From Chrysochromulina tobinii (taxonomy: Eukaryota; Haptophyta; Prymnesiales; Chrysochromulinaceae): a stretch of DNA of 17,887 nt. Under the pieces are notes generated by a model, which did no database searches, was not told the DNA's origin, and worked only from the letters and a program-made list of their open reading frames with translations. Position 1 is the stretch's first letter; every line of letters starts with the position of its first letter. The translations under genes and the position numbers were made by a program. Shown here piece after piece: positions 10,101 to 14,728 of this stretch. The DNA is taken from assembly GCA_001275005.1 (NCBI GenBank), contig JWZX01001968.1:1-17887 (forward strand), in the 5' to 3' direction.

Positions 10101-13100
10101 GTTCAAGTGCAGCACGGTCTACTACCCGTTCGAGTGGATGGAGGACATCGAGAAGGAGTGGAGGAGAGTGTTCAACAAGAAGGCGATGCGAGACTCGTCC
10201 TCGCCGGCGTGCTTGCTCTATGAAGGGGGGGGGAGTGCGACCGGAGGAAGACGGCACCTGTGGGCTATTGGATGCGCCTCCTTCTACGTTGCCTTCACCA
10301 GAGCTCTTGCGGACGCAGCCGACACATCTCAGCGGGCAGCCGCTCGATCGTCGTTAGCTTTGAGCCTCTCGAGGTGGGGGGCGCAAGGCGACCCGAGGTT
10401 GTTCTCATGGCGACATCTCACGAGCACCCTCGAGAAACAGTTGCGAGGGCGACAACGGTATTTGGGGGAGGCTTTCATGCTCATCTCGAGCCTTCTACAG
10501 GGAGACAAGCCGCCGGGCGAAAATTGGCGGTGGGTGACGAGTCCGGAACTGTGTGACCCGCTGCATGAACTCCGACCTCACTTTCGGGAGCTGGAGTCGA
10601 TTGCACTCTTCGAGTCCGAGCAGTGTGGTGGCCTCGGCATTGCACCAGCGCCCAAACTCCTTGATGCACGTATTCGCGTTGCTGGCCAGATGTTCACTTG
10701 GGGCACGCTGCACGAGGGCTCCCGGCTCATGTCGTTCGATGAAGCGCAGCGGCTGTACCCGTGGATGGCGACGGGAGCCAGGGCGGAATGGGACATGACA
10801 GTGGCGGGGTTGGAAGAGCGCCTTGGTGACGGGGCGAAGGTGGTGCCGGAGCGAGAGTCCAACAGGGCTTGGAATCAGCGTGGCCTTTGTGTCCACGGGC
10901 GCGACGTTGGGCTTAGCGATCACGTGGTGAGCAAGACCACCACCGATGCGGCAAGTGAGCGTGAGCTGCACGGTGCCATTCGGAAGGCGTTGGGCGAGAT
11001 CAGGAATGGCAAGGAGCCTGAACCTGTCGATTGGGAATCCCTGCTGCGGAATACCTTTCAGGGCGTCGAGACGCCTATCGCTGAGGAATGGTGTGTCGGA
11101 GGCGGAGATCCTCAGGCTGATGCCAGAGGGGGTCGAGTCTTCTGTGACATCGATAGCGAGGAGGAGCCGCGTGGTGGGGAGGCGTCGTGGCTACGCCGTT
11201 CGGACATTGATGATCAAGGATTCCTCTCGGGGTGGATGGAGCGTGCAGGCGACATGAGATCTAGCTTCTCGTTCGACAAAGAGGGCTACCTTTGCTCGCG
11301 ACATGGGGGGAGGATCGGACTTCAACAGTTGACGTCGCTTGACCCCGCTGTGCAAATCGTGGCTCGGGCGCGGTTGGCACTTGGCAACGTGGAGGTCGTC
11401 GCTGGTGACGGGATCAAAAGACAGCACACGCATGTTCAACTGTCCATGCAGCGAGGCCTGTGGGAAAAGCTCACCACGTGGTCTGCGCGGATACGGGCGA
11501 CGCGCATCTACACACTGGATGGGGGATGGCGGGTGGTCAAGACGGACAAGGGTGGTACCAAGATTGCGACAAGAGCCGCGATCGACCACGAGGGGCGCGT
11601 CTTAGGAGGGCGGATATGCGAGGAGGATGTGAATGAAGACAACTACATAGCAGAGCTGGCCGCTCAACTTGACGCGCTGACGGATGCCGTTTCGCGGGGA
11701 GAGAAGGAGAGGGTCATCATCATTTTCGATGCCACGTCACCGGTGCGGGCTATGCTCCGATTTGGGCGTCTCAGTGCTCGTGCGCGCGGAGATCGGCTGG
11801 CGGCCGAACTTCTCGAACACTTCGAGCGCCTTCGTCGGCGTGTGGCGGCGCTCGTGCTCATTTGGCAAACCTCGCATGTGGGCGAACCGGTCAACGAGTG
11901 GGCGGATGTGGCGTGCGACACCTTTGGCATCGAGGACGATTGGCCGATTCCGAGGGGCAAGGTCGATTTCGCGTCAATCACCTTCCCAACACACAAGGGT
12001 TCGGCCCAAGCGTTCGCCATGAACGGCATGAGTCGCATTGTCGCGCAGCGCCTACGCGACCGTGTGAGGGAGACGGTACTTCGTGACCCCGATGAACATG
12101 TGCAACTCTTAGGGATCACGGCAGAGGCAAAACAAATATGCGATGAGATTGCATCGCGTCGGTGTCAATACGTGGATCAGCCATACGCGGATGCGCGGCT
12201 GCGTCGAGTGCTGGCCGCCGAATGGTGCCCCCTCGGTTGCACAGAGCATGGCGGGTGGCGTGAAATTCACCCATCGGCGGTTGCGCGACGGAGGGTTCTA
12301 CATCTTCCTCGGCTAGCTAAGTTTGTTGCGACAGCGTTGGGCAGGCAACTAGGTGCCACGTGTACGATCTCCTCTCACGACACTCAGGAGCTCGGTGGGG
12401 GGTCGGTGGCATCTGGTGATGCGATCGGCTGGCAGGGCAGGTGGTTCGCCCTGGCGGAGCGAGCGCCCACGTGGTGGCATTTCCAATTCGAATGCACGGG
12501 GGCGCCGTTTGTGGCAGCCCGTAAGACGTACGCGCTGGCTGCGGTCGCGGCGAGGCGCTGCATGGTTGAATCGCAGAAAGGCCGGGAACTTGTGCCGCAC
12601 AGTCAGCTCAACGATGTCATTCTTCTCATACATCAAGGGATGCAGGGTTGGGAGGCGGAAGACGGCGCGAAAGGGTCGTTGGCGCAGCAACAGTGCCTAC
12701 GCAATCAAATCCTTCGTGGGATCACGGAGGCTTGGGAGACGGAGCCCCTCCGCGCCTGTGCGGCGGGTGCGATACGGATCTCTGGGTCGGGAGCGGACAC
12801 AAATGGACGCTGGCGACTGGCGCTGACAGAGATGGTGATCAGTGGATGCAGGTTGCAGAAATTGGGCAAGGAACACTGCGCAGAAGGGAGGAGGGCGTTC
12901 TGGGGACGTCTCGGCGATCTGCGTCTCCTCGATAAGACCTTTGCGGCTTGGAATCACTCGGCCCGACATACGACGGCTCGTCGGGTCGTGGCGTTGCGCG
13001 AATTGCGGCAAGCGAGGGAGTTTGTCACGCAAGTAACGACGGGCGAGAGACGACGCCTCCGCAAGGAGGTCGAAAAGCGGCTGGCTGCGGTTGACAACGA

Positions 13101-14181
13101 GCGGTCGCACAACGCGCCAGGTGAATGGCTGCGGATGCGGGCGTGGGTTGCGTGGCGCCTTGCGCTCGCGCAAGGGTTCGGCAGGAGCGGCAGGCGCATC
13201 TTTCACGGGCCAACCCGCGACCTGCTCTGTGAGCAGCTGCTTGAGGCCTCAACGGGGCGTCAGCAAGAAGTCTCGAGGGTTCGAGAAGGCTTGGTGGCGC
13301 TGCAGGCAAGACGGAGGCTTGCCTGGCGGCGGTGGTTGCGCACTGGCGGGTGGGCGGCGTTCAATCTCAGCGTCTTCAAGATGATGAGAGCTCGACGGCA
13401 TCGAGCCGTTGCAGAGCAGCGAGAGGGCATGCGGCGCTGGGCGTGTATTGCTGATGGAACTCGGTGGCAACTCTTGACGGACGAGGACGTTGAGGAGCGG
13501 TTTGAGCTATGCCACGACGGTCTGCGGACCGTCCTCGAGAGCAAACAGGTTTTGAGCGCGGGCGAATGGAGGGCTCTGGGCATCAACAATCTTCGACTCG
13601 GACACTTCATCAGGGTCGGCCATATGATGTACGGACCTGAACAAGCTCCCTCTTGCCATACGCTGAGTGGCAACAGGGCGGCTGACGTAGGGGAGGTCGT
13701 GCAGATTGAGATCGAGCCGAGGTATGGCGCACAGCGGGCGAAAAGACGCCGGCAGGAGGTTGAGCATAGCAGGCGTGACATTCGTCGACGCGTTGCCATG
13801 GGTCCCGTAATCGCCGGGCAAGAGGCGGACGACGGAGGGAAATGGGCGGTGCGGCGTATCGTCGCGGTACGACGCTTGGAAGGTCGGCGAGGGCGTCCGC
13901 TGGACGTGCTCGTCGAATGGGAGGGGGCAGACTCTGACGGGGACGACCTCTGGGAAGAATCCTGGGTCAGCGTCACATACCTTTCGAAGGATCTGCGTGA
14001 TGAAGCGAGGCAGCTGGAATCGGAGTTATTTGGCTCAAGACCCGCGGCAGCAGCAACGGCTCCTCTAAGTAGGCGAGCTTCACGGCGGGAAGCCATTAGG
14101 CAGAGACAGGAGAGGGAAAGGGACTTGCAGCAATGGAGGGCACGGCTACGGGACCGGGCGAGAGAGGACATGCATGCATGA
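4108..14181 (+). CDS. LINE polyprotein: Gag-like coiled coil, APE endonuclease, reverse transcriptase, RNase H, chromodomain-like C-terminus
   Basis: A single 3357-residue frame that would make all proteins needed for target-primed reverse transcription. Residues 1-470 are a helical Gag-like region; 472-606 are a coiled coil with poly-Gln. Residues about 620-1040 are a low-quality linker. The APE-type endonuclease (1045-1331) has N1052, E1090, GDFN 1219-1222, D1305 and SDH 1322-1324. The RT (about 1600-1980) has YVDL with D1750 and YADD 1865-1868. RNase H (about 2466-2610) has D2471, E2516, D2541 and D2600. Residues 2611-3244 match nothing I know; 3245-3300 resemble a chromodomain. No CCHC knuckle was found. 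Most LINEs split Gag and Pol into two ORFs; here they are fused. The start is the first ATG, 27 bp from the element end. Confidence 0.93.
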   Translation: MENPQNMSAPDHAHDANIEAMNLATPGKDASNPDKPPPRKALFSSPPAHTYTKDKNLTPSTTEKRNTRESNWVLLRGACIDMKPEQRVKDTIEAIENEPQLESIMFTKPLEAITTALVKITTETLDGSPLRMHQNLVFLKEGLPDMQAMFVLPKTSCVGAFASQLAGCYGIYQRINHMTQKEDWGGARLGWMKNVDKLFDTGTAGEFEMSFERSVDRHKDRIKYCSDAMALGFASWALPHVIASLVAALKLEEWIVSDPDWDAADVDDPANAEKLEAMRKHFHEFQKELKTALMALGIQGRERDDGWVVFPVDKTVEITAKGLEVLRLPPGDKVEVKKLISTEELLSGVDVYIAPQAGIFNIKRAFREGGEGLEAVITELGDDVSQVIPRLEMDTEATGLIKLTLRIKLTAEKAVEKKLQALCKDSRNELAEIRGVPTKLASGDEVRMIWSGDLGTARVRNGLNRVAAIAAEQGIKSSEEVKKLKGELEKQIKVNVDAILEQEAKITAYSSHMQGLMDKQATVITEMQSQHASAMEDLHKQMAESETVHAKQMADTEAHHAAAMEDLRKAVQQQQQQMGDMQKVVQQQQQMQLTFTTQFGDLFNFMNAVTAEMIEQRNAVKASVIAIKELKDGQAAGYVDAIARRQCAVLREVFAMHERVTALASLVRAGLTDERLVGDGATSRDFQAGEGDAMEADVQSSVEGKQGASRGGDVRAREGDAAVGAAALARLASDTRGAGGPIGSAELGGRVPHESDQSRQCAVRMSGSTRVCRSRESPPWNFEQGGQSGAPLDGLCGILTRGVSYVESMSLSLSISMSDTRCSPLPARKHERRDGRGKFGVFASTRGFHAILVLLLGCTARGEAFAGAATCCATMELRRANGAALLCRDATELRCYDRTALQRSGITGLGASCGDAGSAFWNCFDTMGSIPTPSMTGTSAEREVEPEPSPRWASDGQNENRERATLKRSATNAMSTPITDTTGGGELVLTQQAVRARRVAWRAVRHYTVFTDPNRLRRRRLRWHINRRAWKRLMRSLRGNTVADMFNVALWNAREFHAHANPSREASRKKMLWIMRRLQDEDADVCFLLEVMGSHEAFTAETHGLRALAAKIGYNVRWMVGEGGSQREQLMQSGESHTNGIAVLVKKATCTIERYVRIEERVLGVWIRGRNSKEQIRMRIAAIHGLHHEGTSSFNKQLQATYAWAADAAQESKGCLVVGDFNYVADVAWRSSGAGLDAKDKLFRDFITQPGAEYVLPVASRPIIVWTRRGDTAGEVSDAAGGGSMLDGAVAIGCECATWHRTVVDFAFDRDDPLAASSKPLSDHAWITFSREIPEVVYKGEKRPRSALPRGDECIKNSYRDLVRKGDVHEEILRAHGTVHATTAAVQALRRAAEQATAEVRALREERPLEMAHRWRRWLQEAYAARHRGVSPHEVQGGLFNYHSRLWKIRARYENAGDDVCWAKIIKRCRQCWKYANQRLRRKQQREDARLKELSLGIVEGKGSKDLAQVAMLAWKAIRPQRISLAFDRFHPRDDVREAPMLAADDPDAFLNGLAREGDRLVKGLAATPPIIDAFKAFCKVFCPTYETLRGRDGGEWELIKELTFPVFLQVLKRVPRGKAVGHGGFSIELLIHADREIKRAFYECLMADLRGGEFPPSWRKVIYVLLAKPPPSNQALISERREIALMAQDMKLVMHMIRATAYRLITGRLRSEQCGWLPGYGTTDAGLPLAAVLQQAQRQRQSLWILYVDLATFFPRIDREALTVAEVLVGLPPQVIELVGQIYGAGRAVAEEAVECQFDTSIGLSAPFKNHMGALMGEVLSPDRAKIILNSILWAIKLHVHGVQLFGFGEDEEGRIRAIASLAYADDWAGTFSSEADLRRAWAIWSVWVPISGSKLGIKNKLKTVITGVIRDGQGNESDIADPQLVTLDGVRVPVLSRREAYKHLGVLRVAMCGDEAAADSLKKQLRVAIGRVARMHKPTRRDMILVTNGLFQGLAGFKCSTVYYPFEWMEDIEKEWRRVFNKKAMRDSSSPACLLYEGGGSATGGRRHLWAIGCASFYVAFTRALADAADTSQRAAARSSLALSLSRWGAQGDPRLFSWRHLTSTLEKQLRGRQRYLGEAFMLISSLLQGDKPPGENWRWVTSPELCDPLHELRPHFRELESIALFESEQCGGLGIAPAPKLLDARIRVAGQMFTWGTLHEGSRLMSFDEAQRLYPWMATGARAEWDMTVAGLEERLGDGAKVVPERESNRAWNQRGLCVHGRDVGLSDHVVSKTTTDAASERELHGAIRKALGEIRNGKEPEPVDWESLLRNTFQGVETPIAEEWCVGGGDPQADARGGRVFCDIDSEEEPRGGEASWLRRSDIDDQGFLSGWMERAGDMRSSFSFDKEGYLCSRHGGRIGLQQLTSLDPAVQIVARARLALGNVEVVAGDGIKRQHTHVQLSMQRGLWEKLTTWSARIRATRIYTLDGGWRVVKTDKGGTKIATRAAIDHEGRVLGGRICEEDVNEDNYIAELAAQLDALTDAVSRGEKERVIIIFDATSPVRAMLRFGRLSARARGDRLAAELLEHFERLRRRVAALVLIWQTSHVGEPVNEWADVACDTFGIEDDWPIPRGKVDFASITFPTHKGSAQAFAMNGMSRIVAQRLRDRVRETVLRDPDEHVQLLGITAEAKQICDEIASRRCQYVDQPYADARLRRVLAAEWCPLGCTEHGGWREIHPSAVARRRVLHLPRLAKFVATALGRQLGATCTISSHDTQELGGGSVASGDAIGWQGRWFALAERAPTWWHFQFECTGAPFVAARKTYALAAVAARRCMVESQKGRELVPHSQLNDVILLIHQGMQGWEAEDGAKGSLAQQQCLRNQILRGITEAWETEPLRACAAGAIRISGSGADTNGRWRLALTEMVISGCRLQKLGKEHCAEGRRAFWGRLGDLRLLDKTFAAWNHSARHTTARRVVALRELRQAREFVTQVTTGERRRLRKEVEKRLAAVDNERSHNAPGEWLRMRAWVAWRLALAQGFGRSGRRIFHGPTRDLLCEQLLEASTGRQQEVSRVREGLVALQARRRLAWRRWLRTGGWAAFNLSVFKMMRARRHRAVAEQREGMRRWACIADGTRWQLLTDEDVEERFELCHDGLRTVLESKQVLSAGEWRALGINNLRLGHFIRVGHMMYGPEQAPSCHTLSGNRAADVGEVVQIEIEPRYGAQRAKRRRQEVEHSRRDIRRRVAMGPVIAGQEADDGGKWAVRRIVAVRRLEGRRGRPLDVLVEWEGADSDGDDLWEESWVSVTYLSKDLRDEARQLESELFGSRPAAAATAPLSRRASRREAIRQRQERERDLQQWRARLRDRAREDMHA
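5521..5925 (+). other. Coiled-coil and poly-Gln segment of the LINE Gag-like region
   Basis: Residues 472-606 are rich in Glu, Lys, Gln and Met with heptad-like spacing (EEVKKLKGELEKQIK), repeated AMEDL motifs (SAMEDLHKQM, AAMEDLRKAV) and two Gln runs. LINE ORF1 proteins commonly trimerise through such a coiled coil to build the RNP. Multimerisation is inferred. Confidence 0.75.
7240..8100 (+). other. APE-type endonuclease domain of the LINE
   Basis: Residues 1045-1331 carry the exonuclease-endonuclease-phosphatase signature in order: LWNAR (N1052), LLEVM (E1090), NGIAVLVKK, IHGLHHEG, VVGDFN (1217-1222), VVDFAF (D1305) and LSDHAW (D1323, H1324). All expected catalytic positions are present, so it should be able to nick target DNA. 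Confidence 0.9.
8905..10050 (+). other. Reverse transcriptase domain of the LINE
   Basis: Blocks in order: PRGKAVGHGGFSIELL (about 1616), WRKVIYVLLAKP, SEQCGWLPGYGTTDAGL (1712), YVDLATFFPRID with catalytic D1750, GALMGEVLSP (1814-1823), YADD (1865-1868), KLGIKNKLKT, and YKHLGVLRV. All three catalytic aspartates are present. Block 4 lacks the usual Gln of the QG-LSP motif (Met1817 at that position). Confidence 0.93.
11503..11937 (+). other. RNase H domain of the LINE
   Basis: Residues 2466-2610: IYTLDGGW (D2471), NYIAELAAQLDAL (E2516), IIIFDATSPVRAML (D2541), and HVGEPVNEWADVA (H2590, N2596, D2600). The DEDD set and the final H-G-N-E-AD motif are complete. It would degrade the RNA strand during cDNA synthesis. 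Confidence 0.85.
13840..14007 (+). other. Chromodomain-like segment at the LINE C-terminus
   Basis: Residues 3245-3300 follow the chromodomain pattern: KWAVRRIVAVRR, a short basic turn, VLVEWEG (W3271), an acidic loop (ADSDGDD), LWEESWV (W3282), then a Leu/Glu helix. Two of three aromatic-cage positions look occupied (W3246, W3271); the third is Ala3274. Known chromodomains in mobile elements sit on LTR chromovirus integrases. A chromatin-reading role here is inferred. Confidence 0.62.
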
Positions 14182-14276
14182 CCCCGCAGCTCTTGAGCCG
14201 CGAATGGGTGCTGACTGATGACTTTCATCAGCCTCAGCATCTGCTTCGCTGAACACCGTACACGCTTAGTATGCCT

Positions 14277-14289
14277 GGGGACGGTCCCC
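14277..14289 (+). promoter_or_regulatory. 3' UTR inverted repeat of the LINE
   Basis: ggggacggtcccc, 13 bp, can fold with a 5-bp stem and a 3-nt loop. A second weak inverted pair (acgtg / cacgt) follows at about 14295-14319. Structured RNA just before the tail is where LINE RTs usually recognise their own transcript; that role is inferred. Confidence 0.4.
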
Positions 14290-14320
14290 TCGCCACGTGT
14301 ACGCTGCCCGTTGGCACGTT

Positions 14321-14344
14321 TTACTTACTTACTTACTTACTTAC
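14321..14344 (+). repeat. (TTAC)6 tail of the LINE
   Basis: Six perfect TTAC units end the element and run directly into the 3' target-site duplication. Confidence 0.92.
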
Positions 14345-14358
14345 CAAACGTCACGCCA
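14342..14358. repeat. 3' target-site duplication of the LINE
   Basis: taccaaacgtcacgcca, identical to 4064-4080. It overlaps the last TTAC unit by three bases. Confidence 0.88.
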
Positions 14359-14728
14359 TCGCCAACCCGCAGTATTGTTGTGCACACATGTGTGCACAGT
14401 AAGATTCCCTGGCCGGGTAACATGACTACACGGGGCAGTCGAGGCTAGGCCAGCACCTACGCCAGTGGCAGCGTGCACCTCATCGTCTTGTGCACGCGGC
14501 CCTTCTGCCGAGGCGCTGTGCTAGCGCTGCGCGCGAACCGCCTCCATGTACCTTCAAACATGTAATACCCCCCTCCTACCCCTCCGACCCCCCCCGCCGC
14601 CCCACTGCGGCCGCGGTATCTGTATGGTGTCGGTATCGGTCACAGGTATCTGACGGCATCGCCCTGTGTCCCTCGGCGGCATCTTGCCACCCTGCTGCCG
14701 AGGCGCTGCGCGCGCGCGCGACCCCCTT
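14359..14728. other. Spacer between the LINE and the 3' end of the Hint gene
   Basis: No gene is supported. It holds a 20-bp palindrome (14379-14398), a C-rich tract (about 14567-14600), and ctgccgaggcgctg at about 14505 and 14696, the second followed by an alternating GC run. It must hold the 3' UTR of the minus-strand Hint gene, but no clear polyadenylation signal was recognised. Confidence 0.6.
14379..14398. repeat. Perfect 20-bp palindrome
   Basis: tgtgcacacatgtgtgcaca equals its own reverse complement; the flanking bases do not extend it. Confidence 0.95.

Larger units (their letters stand above)
4081..14344 (+). mobile_element. Full-length non-LTR (LINE) retrotransposon, APE-endonuclease/RNase H type
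   Basis: The element is bounded by a 14-17 bp direct repeat and ends in (TTAC)6, the kind of short-repeat tail many LINEs carry instead of poly(A). It has no LTRs and no integrase or aspartic protease. The 5' UTR is only 27 bp and starts with a perfect hairpin; the 3' UTR is about 140 bp. One ORF (4108-14181) fills the rest, without stops or frameshifts. At about 10.26 kb it is long for a LINE. Intact coding sequence, tail and target-site duplication point to a recent, possibly still active insertion. Clade assignment needs an RT tree; the order endonuclease, RT, RNase H resembles the I/RTE/Dualen-like part of LINE diversity. Confidence 0.93.

Noticed and set aside
11938-14181. Restriction-like endonuclease (R2/Dualen type) in the LINE C-terminus
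   Set aside because: No CCHC or PD...D/K pattern could be found; the element already has an APE-type endonuclease.
4081-14344. LTR retrotransposon or chromovirus, because of the chromodomain
   Set aside because: No terminal repeats, protease or integrase; the endonuclease, RT blocks, TTAC tail and variable-length target-site duplication are those of a non-LTR element.
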